From Trifolium pratense (Eukaryota; Streptophyta; Magnoliopsida; Fabales; Fabaceae), in assembly GCF_020283565.1 (NCBI RefSeq), contig NC_060062.1, positions 53,404,439-53,468,438 of the forward strand: 64,000 bases of DNA. Reading direction: 5' to 3'. Position 1 is the stretch's first letter. Each line of letters begins with the position of its first letter. This document shows positions 21,073 to 33,080 of the stretch, piece after piece. A program made the position numbers and the translations under genes. The notes beneath the pieces were generated by a model that did not search any database, had not been told where the DNA came from, and saw only the letters and a program-made list of their open reading frames with translations.

Positions 21073-24000
21073 CTCCCCCTTGGATGTCCATCGAGGATAT
21101 GCTTCATTAAAACCTTTACTAGAAAAAACCCGGTGGGAAAAAAATTCTAGTGAAGGAAAAAGAGTACAACATCCTTTGTGTTTGAACTGCCTCATTAAAA
21201 ACCTTACCAGGAAAACCCAATGGGACAAAACCATGGTTAAGGGAAAAAGAGTGCAGAACACAATTATATCTCCCCTCATGAAGACAATTATATATGAGAC
21301 GAATAAGAGCAATTAATCTTCAATATAGTTGATCAGAAGCTTTACTTGATGATGACTTTGTAGAAAGACTTGATTCTTCTTCTTTAATATAATCTTCCCT
21401 GAATTAGCTGTTGATGCAGTATTATCTTCTTCAAATTTCTTGTATGTGTAGAATCACAAACTTCAACAAAACCACACTCTGAACTTTCTGAATGTAGTGT
21501 TAAAACTTCCACATAATCGGATGATATTGTTGTATCTCTAAGATACAAATTATATACTTGACTTTGCTCCAATATCTTTGAGTTTATTGATATCATCACA
21601 TACATAATTAGCAAAATGCAATAGTGTTCTCAATTGAACTAAAATATGGTCCTTCAAGACCAATTCAAGTAAGTGATCATTTTCCTGGGACATGAAATGA
21701 TCTTTGTTCACATCAAGTGACAATAAATTATATTTGTTAATATCAAATATATTTCATTTCAAACTTTTCTTTAATCAATAGATTTCAAGAACTCTTCGAG
21801 AGTTTATGTCATCATATAACAAATTCATTTCCAAAGTGACTTATTCATTTCATTAAGTCATCTCTTCGATAGTTTGAAATGTATGTCTCGTGGAAATTAA
21901 ATTCTTCATGGAGTTTTATATAATCCACGCTAACAAGTGACATATAAACATAGCGTAACACATTTTTCAAATAAATTGAATCTTCCATGTGTTAACAACC
22001 TTAATCAAGTAAGAGAAGAATTTTGATTTCAGTTCAGGTGAATATTTCTCTTCACAATCAATAGCAAACTTTTACCAATATGCTTGAATAAAAAAATCAA
22101 GCTTTTAATGTTTGTATTGCAACATTTTCTATTCATAAGAAAATTAATTCGTATCTCATCATGTTTTACATCTTCAGGTGTATGGACTGCTGGTCCAAAA
22201 ATCTTCAATTTGCAAAGTGACTTTAATTACATAGCAATTGCGTTTTCATTTAGACAATCATTGTCTATAATTCTCAATAGAATTTATTTCATGATCCTCA
22301 TTAACTCCTTTCACAAATAGCGCCATATTATATATAAAATATCGTCAACGTTGACTTCCTTTCGGTTCCATCATATTCCATTCATGACATAATTTTCATT
22401 CATGACATAATTCGTCAAGATCTCTTTATTATCATAAATTTCAGGTACCTGAGAAGTTCTTCTGGAACTTATAACTCAATTATGTCAAATACTCTTTTGA
22501 CAGTTTCATATCCTCACTTGGGTCATCTTTCTTTTTAGCTCCTTTTCTTATTTGAGGAATTTTTTTTTTCATTGGAACCGACTGATCTACCACGCTTCAG
22601 GGTGGTTAAAATTAATTTGCAATATAAGACTGTCCATCAGGGACATCCATTTTGATCGGAGCATTAGCAGCTAATAGTTGATTTCATAAATTTTGCAAAT
22701 GATTTATCTTTTGAACATTTGATTCAAACTATGAGGATCAATGTGAGATAATAACATTAATTTATTTCAAGTGATTCATTTGAACTTCTGGTTCATATTT
22801 TTTAGCTGCTTATTCTCCCCCTAATATTGGGAAAATTAATTCATCACTTGAAAATCAGCCTACATGGCTGTAAATAATTCTCCAATTTTTTTTGGCTCAA
22901 GGTGATTTATAATAGATGGAGATTCATATCAAATACATTTTCCCAATATTCTTTAAGAACCGTTTAAATGCATTCTATTGGAGCAATTGCACATACACAA
23001 CACATCCAAAAATGCTTATATGGGAATCATGTTTATAAACAAAGTTCAAATTGTAAATTAGGGGAGAACTTTATAATAACTAGTTGGCTTGATGCGAATT
23101 AGTATCTCAATATACATGTTTGAATGTTCCCAAAGTATAAATTAGAAGTTATGATCTCATAAGTATCAGTCATGTAATTAACTTTAGACGTCTAAAGAAT
23201 GGATCTTAAGTCCATTTTTTTGTATGAACATACTACCGGATGTTTCATAGTAATTTCAATTGACATACGATACTTATCACATATTTTCTAAGAATTTAGA
23301 AAATGAGATCTTAGCAAAACTATTTGAGAAAATAATCTCACAAACTTCTGGTTGTGAGTAAATATGCATGTGACCAATTTAGTTGATGCATCAATTCAAG
23401 TCACAAAATGTCTAAATGGTCCAGATTCTCAAATTATCAATTTCTTTTGGGAATTAGTAACCAATAAAAATTATTATAATGAAGGAACTTCGGGCCCTTC
23501 AATATATATTTATAGTTTTTTTTTCCGCATCATAATAAATCCGGGATGACCCAACCGGTATTGCCAACAATAAATTTAATATAATTTGTAAACTTCTGGT
23601 TTACAATAATTTGTACTTCAATTGCACTATTATATATAAAAGTGCATTATAAACTTCTGGTTTATAACTTTTTCATTACACTTAATTTATCCAAAATATG
23701 TGTAGTAAATTAGTAATATATAGAGATATTCAACATCTCTTCATTTCTTGTTTCCATATTGATATTCATATATGAATGACAAGAAGATTATACTTATGCA
23801 ATCAATTGGTCTGCAAATCAACATCTCCCTTATTATTGGGCTGAATTGTTACTATTGTCATTTATGTCCGTTTAAAAACGTTTCATCATATTAGCGAGTG
23901 AGTGCCTTTACCAATCATTGGTACATTTATATAAATGAGCTCCAAGCAAACTTCAGGTTGCCACTCGAATTCTTCCTTACAAATGGAGTCAATAAATTTT

Positions 24001-25423
24001 GATGACTTTACAAGTCATCTTAAATAGCCACAAATCAACGGCAAACCAATATATAATAATAAAAAAAACTCTTATAATAAATCAATGTAAGGATAATTTA
24101 ATACTCAATTGTCTTTATAGTTCCTCAAAATAATAATTTCAGTAACAGTTTGCAAGTGAGTATTCAAATAACAAGACAATATAAAATTTACAAAATATTT
24201 ACAAATATTCATATAAATAACATTTGGTGTAATAACTAACAAAATTGAGCCTAAAATAAATTTCCAAATAGAACACTTTAACAAAATAATTAACATTAGT
24301 GTTACAACTTTTAAAGTAAAAGAGAGTTTCTCATATAATATTTTAGGCTCAAATTGTCAGATTATATAGTTTAAAATTATATATGATTCTCAATTCTCAC
24401 ATTCAATCAACACCAAATATTTAAAAATTTCACAAAATAAATTCAAATCCCATAAACCAAGGATATGATATTAATATCTAACAAATATTCTTGAATTCTT
24501 GAATTGAATATAAAAAAAATATTCCGGGTATAAATTATAATTAAATTTATTTCCAAAAGAAAAAAGATATGATTAAGGTATGAATTATAATTTTATTTCC
24601 AAAAGAAAAAAAATATCAATTAAATTGATTTATTATGGAAGAAAAATATTTTCTTAATAAGACACAATTCATACCTTAAGCATTGTAGTAGCAGAATTAA
24701 TTCATAATAACACATAGTACAAAGTTATCATATAAAATAAAATGAATAAAGTATTAAGTCATGCATATCTTTTATTTTAGTAACATTCAAACTTAGTATA
24801 TGAAAGTAACAGGAAACATCACAATTGTCAAAAATAATGTAAATAAATAATACCTTAATTCATGATTTAAAAGGTCAAGTTGATTTCATCTTGCAAAAAT
24901 CTCAAAAGTAATAGGTAGTATCACAATTACAAAAATTTGGCTAATAGAAATCACAAAAGAAATTAAACGATATGATATTTCAATTGATATTTGAAAATTT
25001 GTCAAATCAACTAATTTTATTTTCAAAACAAATCATTTAATTTCAAATGAATCAATCATAATACTTCCTTAACAGATAATGTAATAAATTGAAAACAATA
25101 AAAGAAAGAAATAAAAGGCATTCAATTGTTTTCAATGAGATTGATTGACCAAATTAACATATGAATGACATATGAAAAATCAATATGAAGATTTGTCTTA
25201 ATTTATAATTTATAAATAAAAGGCATTCAATGTTATATTTGGAAATAGTATTAAATATGAAGATTTGTCTTAATTTAGAATTTTTAACGGAAAAATCAAT
25301 ACGGCCATTGACCTTGTTTTTAAGGTTATATTACTGCAGGCCGTAAAAACAAACGGTGCGATTCATGCTACATGCTTTCTGTGAAATTTACTTAGCAATT
25401 GAATTTTACAATTTTATCCATTG

Positions 25424-25801
25424 AGTTCTTCAGGAACTATATAATAAATCACTATCAATTTACAATCCTTCAAGGATGTAGGAATATTGAATTCATCTAG
25501 AATTCATTGAAGAGAAAAAAGAAGTTATTTTATTAGTTCTTCAGGAACTATATAACACATAAAAGTATTTTGATGTGCAATCCATTAGGGATGCATGGTG
25601 ATAAATGGTGATATTTCGTAAGTTCTTCAAGAACAAAATTAATTGTTTTCTAAGTTCTTCGGGAACTAAGATTATGAATTCTTCGGGAATTCATGTATTA
25701 AATGTATAAGTTCTTCAGGAACTAAGAATAGGTTCTTTAGGAACCAAGATTATGAATTCTTCGGGAATTCATGTATTAACTTTCTAGGTTCTTCAGGAAC
25801 C
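25424..25801 (-). repeat. Cluster of nine short palindromes in the retrotransposon leader
   Basis: Nine perfect or near-perfect palindromes of 15-17 bp occur at 25424, 25535, 25621, 25653, 25676, 25709, 25731, 25754 and 25787. The forms are AGTTCTTCAGGAACT, GGTTCTTCAGGAACC and GAATTCTTCGGGAATTC. Changes in one arm are matched in the other (AGTTC/GAACT, GGTTC/GAACC, GAATTC/GAATTC), which points to selection or copying of the hairpin. They lie 0.45-0.85 kb inside the 5' LTR, in the untranslated leader. Confidence 0.8.
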
Positions 25802-26247
25802 AAGATTATGAATTCTTAAATATGTTTATGTTCTTTTGGATGATCAAAGTGTCGATGTTTCACCATACAGGTGTCGGTCACGAAGCATAATGATGCTTCA
25901 CCATACTATTGTCGGTCACGAAACTCAAACAATATCAAACATCCAAAATACATATTATAAATAAATAAATAATTGATCAACATTTTATGTAATATTAATG
26001 ATCAAAGTGTTATGCTTCACCATACAAATGTCGGATATCACGAAGCGTAAACAACATTGAATCAATTAAATACATAAAGAAATGATGCTTATTTATTTAA
26101 TTTTAATTATTATTATTTGATCTTTATAAGTATACAAGGTTCAAACGATTCATAATCATATAATAATCAAAAATAAAAACTACTTGTGATTTCATAAAAA
26201 TAGAATAAGAATTGCGTACCTCAGTTGGTAAGCTCGTGCTGATAACG

Positions 26248-26425
26248 TGTTATAAACTAATGTAAATAAGAACAATAGTATAGATGAAGAAGATAGAAAA
26301 GAATAGTGTATGTTATTCACCATTAGGATTAGGGTTACAATATAGTGATACATAGTATCTATATATAGGTAAAAATATTGGGCCAATTACATGGGCCAGG
26401 ACATCCACTAATAATATTCATAACA
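26248..26425 (-). repeat. Right LTR (5' LTR of the element)
   Basis: Matches the left LTR except for one base (AAGATAGAAAAG here, AAGAGAGAAAAG on the left). Confidence 0.92.
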
Positions 26426-26498
26426 AACTCAATTTAATCTTCTATGCTTTTTTCATAGCTTAAAAGTAAACCTCATGCTTCTCCCTCTAAAGTTGAAA

Positions 26499-26990
26499 TC
26501 ACAAATTGTTGTATTGTGTCATACTAATCATGAACTGACCATTACTATCACGAAAACACAATCTCAGCGAGGTCTTCCCGGAGCCAATAACAAAAGCAAC
26601 ATCAACGTTGCATTTTACCCATTTTGGAGCTGGTTTTTCCCACCGTAACATACCTGGTTTTGTAGCCATAATTACATTGTTGCGTTGTACTTTATGAACT
26701 AAGTACTGCATTAAGGACTTGTCTTCCGATTTGGCTCGGCATCTGGACATTGTCATTCCAAATTTTATCATTACGATTGTACCAAATGCACCAGAGTAAT
26801 ATAGTCACTCTTCCAACCGTACGTCACTATTCTTATTGTTGCACAAAGCGAAAATATGATCCATAGTAGTGGTACGTGTTGTTATGTAAAATCAAAGAAA
26901 GACCAACTGCAAACCAATTGTCACGAGCTACTGTACAGTTAAAGAACATGTGAAGCTCATGATAGTAAACATACACTTCACTCACCTTTG
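26499..26990 (-). mobile_element. LINE remnant: zf-RVT and RNase H-like parts
   Basis: The minus-strand frame 26771-26499 contains RWEKPAPKWVKCNVDVAF and SGKTSLRLCFRDSNGQFM, the start of the plant LINE RNase H domain (RVT_3). Just upstream, 26980-26800 reads ELHMFFNCTVARDNWFAVGL, the zf-RVT region. The two parts are collinear but separated by frame changes. The young LTR element landed beside this remnant. Confidence 0.7.
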
Positions 26991-27029
26991 TAACAATCGA
27001 TATCGAGTCGGGAGATATCCTCTACGTAT

Positions 27030-27237
27030 AGGGATGGCAATGGGTAGGGTATGGGTAGGGTACTATAGTACCCATCCTCATACCCGTGGTGTGGATTGAA
27101 AAAATATCTGTACTCATCCCCATACCGCGTGGGTAACAACTTTTGCCCCTGTCTCCATACCCTATGGGTACCTAGGTACCCATACACATACCCGTTATGG
27201 GTAATTTTTGCGGGTACCCTATGGGTATGGGTCAAAT
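27030..27237. repeat. GGGTA-rich interspersed repeat
   Basis: Begins GGGATGGCAATGGGTAGGGT and carries many TACCC/GGGTA words in both orientations, for instance ACCCTATGGGTACCTAGGT. An open frame across it is a by-product of the repeat. It resembles a widespread class of plant small repeats; I cannot assign a superfamily. Confidence 0.5.
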
Positions 27238-27663
27238 TATCATCTATATCTACGTAAACGCCAAAGTAAATGGCATGCTTTGTGCGAGGCTTCTACCATT
27301 TCGATTATCAGTCACATGATACTTGTCACTATGTATAATACAAGACATAGTTAATTTATAACTGAATTTCACGTAATAATAACCATTTTTTTCTGAATCA
27401 TCTGTTGTAACTGTTTCACGAAGTAGACGATCTCAATCGCACAAAAAAAAAATCAAACGGTTCTGATTTAGTTAATTAATTTGGATAATTTTCTATAAAA
27501 TTTAATTTTAATCATTATTTTTAATTAGATGGTCAGAAGCAATTAGTGCATCGACGCAATAGCTGCATCAAATCCTCTTTCCATCTCTTTCCATATATCT
27601 TTGATACCTTGCTTTGTCCTTAGTTTTTCCTTATGTCGACCAAAAATGTCTTTATTGTAAGTA

Positions 27664-29366
27664 AGAGGAGGCTCGCATGCATGTGCGAGGTGTGCGACGG
27701 CATAGGGCCTCAAAATTTTGAGGGCCTCAACTCAAAATTTTGAGGTCCTATAATATTATTTATATATTATTTATACCTATAAAATATCAGATTATATTAA
27801 TAGATTAATTTTTAGGCCCTAAAATAATAGTTATATATTGTTAATGTTCATAAATATCATGAGTATCAATATATTAGTTATCTATACTCGTAAATATAGT
27901 TCTAGTCCATTTTAATCTTTGCATAAAATTTAATCTTAGATTATGATGTTCCTTTTTGACGTTATATTCAAAGATAATTATTTTGTATTTCTTGTTCCAT
28001 CTTTTATATTATAAGCTTGTATACACAAGCAAACTCTAAACCCTAATTTGTTTTCCCTGTTTTCCCTCCATTTTATCTTGCAATTTTTATTAAAAAATAA
28101 TACAATTTTGTCTTGACTAGGATTCGAACCCGCAACCCTTCAATGCAAAGCAATATTTCCAACCATTATGGCAAGTATACCAATTGTGATTAAAATTATG
28201 TGCAATAATTGATAAGCACCATCAATTTTAAAAGTATATCATATCAAAATTATTGTTGACTATATTATTCATCACAAAATATTTTTATGTCTTAAATTTA
28301 GAGAATAATTATCATGTGAGATTTGGAAAGTTATTATCACGTGTAATTTGGAAAGTTATTATCAAACTCAATTCTACTAAATCAATTTTTTTTTGCAATA
28401 CAACCAAACACAACCATAGTCATGTCACTAATCACATTCATTATTTTGTTTTTAATATTGCAGATTTAATATTAACCGATGATCAATTGATATAATATGT
28501 ACTAGCAGACCAATTGTGATTTAAATTATGTCCACAAAGTGTTAAGCTCTATCAACTTTCATAGGAAAGATTTCATACGACAATTAAGCACCATCAATTT
28601 TCATTGCACAATTTAAACAATTAAAAACCGATAATCTCTTATATTATAAGCTTGCTAACATAAGCTAACCCTAAACCAAATTTTTTTCCCATCATTCTCT
28701 CTTTCTTTTTATTGCAGCTTTATATTAAAAATATACAGATTTGTCATCGAACATGCATCTCTTATTTACAATAAAATCTTTCAACCGCTAAAATATGTGC
28801 TTCAATTATGAAAGAATTTAGGAATCCTAATATGTTAAACCTGTTTTCAATAAATTTGAACGGCGGAATTAATCACAATTTTTATTTATTTATGGATGTC
28901 TACTTAAGTTTATGTTCTTGATTACGTCTTTAATTTTTTTTTTAACCTTTAATTATCATCAATTTTTTAACCTTTAGTTATCAGCAATTTTTTTTTAATA
29001 AGTAAACAAAACGATGGGGTTCAAAAATTATTTAAAAAATATATAAAATATAAAATAAGCACATAAACAAATATAGAATAATTAGTCCATGAAATTCCCT
29101 ATACTACTCTTATTGAAAATGCTCTTAGAATTTTTGTATTTTATTTTTTATTGTAACATATTACACCTAATTAGACCCATGCACCGCATGGGTCAAAGTT
29201 CTAGTTTAATTTAATGTAAGGTTTAATATTGATAATTTATATGTTTACAAGAATGTTTTTTTTTATATTATATGTAATTTAAATCGATAATTTTTTTATT
29301 TTTTATTTATTAAGGGACCACTTTTATATTTTGCACAGAGCCTCTTAAAACTCGGAGACGCCCCTG
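27664..29366. mobile_element. hAT-type element, 1.7 kb, containing Helitron DNA
   Basis: The right end reads GCACAGAGCC, then GACGCCCCTG. It is flanked by TGTAAGTA (27656-27663) and TGTAAGTG (29367-29374), an 8-bp duplication with one mismatch. The end sequence matches the right end of the element at 60152-60989, and both have GGGCCTCAAAA-like left parts, so they are one family. The left terminus is eroded (AGAGGAGGCTCG). The extra length comes from the nested Helitron. Confidence 0.75.
28000..29204 (+). mobile_element. Helitron with two 5'-end-like sequences
   Basis: The 3' end is textbook: hairpin GACCCATGC-ACC-GCATGGGTC (29173-29193), a 6-base spacer, then CTAG (29201-29204) followed by T. 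Candidate 5' ends after A are TCTTTTATATTATAAGCTTG at 28000 and TCTCTTATATTATAAGCTTG at 28635. The start is therefore either 28000, or 28635 with a related truncated copy before it. Related phrases (ACCAATTGTGATT at 28177 and 28509) are repeated inside. A SINE-like box B (GGGTTCGAATCC, minus strand) lies at about 28130. Confidence 0.75.
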
Positions 29367-29666
29367 TGTAAGTGGAAAAATCTATGTATGCCTATGATAT
29401 CTTTTGGACTTTTTTGAGGAACAACTGACCCCATATGAGCTTGTTCACCTCAAAAAAAGTTTGCAAAATCTTTCTCGAATTTTTTTTTTTTTTTTTGGGT
29501 ACATAAATCTTTCTCGAATTTATGTCTTACATACGGTTTTATTTTTAGCCTCAAATTTAATTTTCATCACACATTTTGTATTATTTCTCCACCCATTAAC
29601 TTGATCTGTTTTGTCCAAATCAAAAGAAAATAATTGTTCTGTGTTGTTTTATATTTTGGGTCATGC

Positions 29667-29692
29667 TAACTAGTGCCCCGGGGCACTAGTTA
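29667..29692. repeat. Perfect 26-bp palindrome
   Basis: TAACTAGTGCCCC is followed directly by its exact reverse complement. It could be the fused ends of a small transposon family. No second copy of this unit was seen in the window. Confidence 0.7.
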
Positions 29693-29829
29693 AGGATACA
29701 AAAAAAGTCAAATTTAATATATTATATGTTATTTCTTACATCAAACTAAATATTTATTTTGTCAAAAAAGTCAAACTATTATTTTATAGTATTTTTTATA
29801 ATATTAATATTTAATAAAAAAATTTACAT

Positions 29830-30250
29830 TTTATAATTTGGATGTCCAAAAATCAATCCAAATTAAACCGCATAAAATTGGATCGGATTGGAATTTTTTT
29901 GTTTGTCATCCAAAACCGAACCGAACCGCAAATAAGTTTGTTTTTGGATCGGATGAGTTTTTGCCTCAAAACCGATCCAAACCGAACCGCGAGCACCCCT
30001 AGAGTTGACCTTGTTTTAATTTTTAATATGGTGTTTGTTTTGTTCAGATTTGCAGATTTGCTTGTATCCAAATTCAGTGCAGATTCAATAATTTTAGCAT
30101 CGTCAACGTTGCAGATTCAAAAGCATAACTATTCTGGACACTTGAATTTTATCCTATCAATCGTATGTCATTTGATGTTATTAACTCGGATGTTGTGAGT
30201 TTGTTCGCAGATTCATCATTTTTTATTTTTAGCAAACTTAAATATGGTTT
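29830..30250. repeat. CCGAACCG repeat and left copy of an inverted repeat
   Basis: 29840-30000 is rich in CCGAACCGAACCGC and GGATCGGATTGG words, a common plant dispersed repeat. 30012-30245 is similar, in inverted orientation, to 33228-33480: shared blocks include CCAAATTCAGTGCAGATTCA and TATTAACTCGGATGTTGTGA. The open frames here are by-products. Confidence 0.55.
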
Positions 30251-30254
30251 TTAT

Positions 30255-30800
30255 TGATGTACTCTACCAATTTGAATGAATAAATATTGTTGTGAACTCG
30301 ATTAAAATCACACCAATGAAAAATACTTGATTTGTATTGTGTGGAGCAAAAGAACAACAACTAATATCAAGCAGACAACAACAACAACAACAACAACAAC
30401 AAGAATAATAATAATAATAATAATAATAATAAACAATAAAAACAATAAAGGAAAATATGCGATAATTGTTTACCTAGTTCGGTCGAACAATGACCTACTC
30501 AGCCCTTTATTCCAATATATCAATGAGTTTTGTTACAACGAGATTCCAAAGACGTTTATCTTCAATTCTAAATAACAAAAACAAATATGCTTTAAAATAT
30601 AATAGAATTCATGTTTCATTTCAGATATCCTTCGGAAAACTAATTTTTCCACAAAATAATCTCTTGTGTGCGCCCTATGCCTAGCGCAGGCCGCTCTGCG
30701 CCTAGCGCAAGAGGCAGAGGCGAACTCTGAAAGAATGAAACAACCCTGCGCGTTGCGCCTAGCGCAGAAGACAAAGTTCACACTAACAATTTTTTCTGAT
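30255..30800. repeat. Degenerate LTR-like sequence with microsatellite
   Basis: Contains (CAA)n followed by (TAA)n at about 30376-30432. TTTACCTAGTTCGGTCGAAC (30470) is a phrase I associate with legume LTRs. At 30671-30767 GC-rich palindromes of the type TGCGCCTAGCGCA occur three times. Borders were not found; LTR identity is tentative. Confidence 0.35.
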
Positions 30801-30933
30801 CTTGAGATTTCAAGGTATACTCAACAAATATTTTTGTTTTTTAGTAAAAAAATAAAGTTATATTATATTAATAAGAAAATGTCCAATATAATTACGGTAA
30901 GAAACATAGAGAAGAAAATGTCCAAGATGTTCC

Positions 30934-31066
30934 GTGAGCTTATCTCAGTTAGCAGAGACAATACATTATATATGTAGGGGGACGGAGTTCGAATCTCGGC
31001 CATCCCACTTGACAAAAAATCTTAAAGGTAAAAATTTTAGGCATTAGGCTACTTGACAAAAAAAAA
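30934..31066 (+). mobile_element. tRNA-derived SINE
   Basis: GTGAGCTTATCTCAGTTAGC gives box A and GGAGTTCGAATCTCGG gives box B, 30-45 bp apart as in a tRNA promoter. The tail ends TACTTGACAAAAAAAAA. The tRNA-like head is not a functional tRNA: no acceptor stem pairs. Flanking similarity (TGTCCAAGAT, GGTCCAATAT) could be an imperfect target duplication. Confidence 0.75.
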
Positions 31067-31097
31067 GGTCCAATATATACATTTATATTAGTTCTAG

Positions 31098-31435
31098 GCT
31101 TAACTATACATTTGGTCCCTTACGTTTATTTTAGGTTTCAATTTGGTCCTTTACGTTTAAAAAGTATCAATTTGGTCCCTTACGTTTATTTTAAGTTTCA
31201 AGTTAGTCCTTTCCATCAATTTTGTCACATGTGGCAACCAATTTGCATATGTGGACTGACACGTGGCACTTGGACACGCTGACACGTGTACTGTTCAAAC
31301 GGTGTTAGTGACAAAACTAACGGAAAGGACTAACTTGAAACCTAAAATAAATGTAAGAGACCAAATTGATACTTTTTAAACGTAAGGGACCAAATTGAAA
31401 CCTAAAATAAATGTAGGGACCAAATGTGTAGCTAA
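31098..31435. mobile_element. MITE with long GGTCCCT-type inverted repeats
   Basis: The left arm, from GGCTTAACTATACATTTGGT on, is complementary to the right arm ending GGGACCAAATGTGTAGCTAA. About 130 bp of each side pairs, with the repeated unit CAATTTGGTCCCTTACGTTT. The centre holds ACACGTGGCA words. It lacks coding capacity. Mutator relatives often carry such ends, but no duplication was resolved. Confidence 0.7.
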
Positions 31436-31833
31436 AAAAATTTACACTACTATTTAAAAACATCTAAATGTTCTCTGATAATTTTTTGAACTAAATGAAT
31501 TGTGGATAAAGTAAGATATTTGATTTAAGTGGTTAATAGATTTTTTGGAACGAATTGTTCGAGAGAATCCGAATTCGATTATTGATAGGAATAATTTTTT
31601 ACCAGACTTTACTTACATCGCGATCCAACTCTGAAATACCAAATTTCCTTTTTCTATGAACCATAGGATGAATACTAAATTTTTTTTAAGGTGAATAGAT
31701 GATGATTGAGTCACACCACCAAAAAAATATTATGATCTAGCCCAAAATAGAATAGACACTAACTTTTTTTTTTTCCTGAATCAAATTGACATTAAATTTA
31801 AGTTCAAAGTATTGGTTTTGTCTGACATGAATA

Positions 31834-32194
31834 AGTGGAGAACTTCGCGGTGCATAAGTTAGTAATTATATTATAACGAATATGAATTTTATAAAATTCA
31901 TAGTTTGATTGAAAGTTTATATCATATAGATTATCCATAAAAAATTTGAAAAAAATTGAAAATCATTTGATATGTCATTTAGACCCATTAATATTAACTG
32001 TAAGCAATAAAAAAGCATAAACAGTTAATCTTGATAAGTCTCAATCACATATCAAATGATTTTCAATTTTTTTTCCAAAATTTTTATGGATGATCTATAT
32101 GATATAAATTTTTAATCCAACGGTAGATTTTGTAAAATTCGTATTTATTATAGTATAATTACTAACTTGTGCACGTAGAGAACTTTCTCCACTT
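31834..32194. mobile_element. Fold-back MITE, family member 1
   Basis: Each arm is about 150 bp and pairs across the whole element, from GTGGAGAACTT to AAGTTCTC..CCAC. The shared core is GATTGAAAGTTTATATCATA and then GAT(T/C)ATCCAT, followed by ATCATTTGATATGT. A transcript would fold into a long hairpin. Confidence 0.75.
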
Positions 32195-32424
32195 TTGCAT
32201 TTAGACTTTGCCCAAAATATTTATATTTATCTTCTCAAAAACATCAAAAGAACTAACCGTCAAATGACATTAGACAACTCAATAGATGCATATTAATAGT
32301 GAAAACAAAAAGAACACGAACTCAATTTGTTTTCTTTTCTATGCCCAACCACCAACCTAATTGAAAACCGTAGATGTGTTAATCATAAACAGAAATGAAT
32401 GAAATAAGGCTAATGCACAAGGGG

Positions 32425-32600
32425 TTCACCGTGGACAAGTAATCTACCGAATATGAATTTTATGAAATTTACTGTTGGATTGAAAGTTTATATCGTATAG
32501 ATCATCCATAATTTTTTTAAAATTTTTTGAAAATCATTTGATATATTATTGAGACCCATCAAGATTTACGTTATTTAATAAACCGTTAATTTTGATCTGA
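32425..32600. mobile_element. Fold-back MITE, one arm only (member 2)
   Basis: Starts GTGGACAAGTAATCTACCG and includes GATTGAAAGTTTATATCG and ATCATTTGATATATTATTGA, matching one arm of member 1 plus the loop. The second arm is absent. Confidence 0.65.
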
Positions 32601-33041
32601 GCATACCCTGTTTCGAAAAATAAAAGTCAAAAATTTTTTCCCGAAAACTTTTTTCCAAAAAAATCGGGAATTTTTTTGCAAAAAAAATAAATAAAAAATA
32701 ATATAATACTGACTGTAAACCATAATATCATGTACACATTCAATCTAAACCACAAAACACGTTAGTGAGAGAGTTATCATGGTGTCCCCCTAAAATCCGC
32801 TGAAATAAATATCATATCTCTCTGCCACAAACCGAAATATATTTCATGAAATATCTACAAAGCGCAACTTAGATCCACCGTATACTCGGAATCTTGAAAA
32901 GCGATCTGTTGAGTTTACCAAAAGTGACCGTAGAATCACTGAAATTACAAAAATGGCACTATGTGAACTGATAAACGTGGAGAACAAAAGAAAAAGGGTT
33001 AATAAATAACTTCATATTGCCGACATAGTCAATGGACTAGG

Positions 33042-33080
<39 letters not shown>

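Larger units (their letters stand above)
20895..26425 (-). mobile_element. LTR retrotransposon (Copia-like), non-autonomous, 5.5 kb
   Basis: Two 178-bp LTRs (20895-21072 and 26248-26425, TG..CA) differ at one base by my reading, and the element is flanked by the 5-bp duplication AACTC (20890-20894 and 26426-26430). Orientation is minus: a polypurine tract (AAGGGGGAG in minus sense) abuts the left LTR, and CGTTATCAGCACGAG, the likely primer-binding site, abuts the right one. Fragments such as a stretch like LAANAPIKMDVPDGQSYIAN near 22620-22690 are Copia-like, but stops and frameshifts are everywhere. I found no open gag-pol. Near-identical LTRs with a ruined interior mean it moved recently using enzymes supplied by another element. 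Confidence 0.9.

Noticed and set aside
26978..27235. Open frame of 85 codons (His/Tyr/Gly-rich)
   Set aside because: It is the translation of the GGGTA-type repeat and has no independent support.
28095..28200. Possible tRNA gene (GGGTTCGAATCC, minus strand)
   Set aside because: A T-arm-like box B is present but no acceptor or anticodon stem pairs. It sits in Helitron DNA and fits a SINE-like remnant.
29842..30198. Open frames on both strands of about 70-118 codons
   Set aside because: They are produced by the CCGAACCG dispersed repeat and the inverted repeat; no conserved domain.
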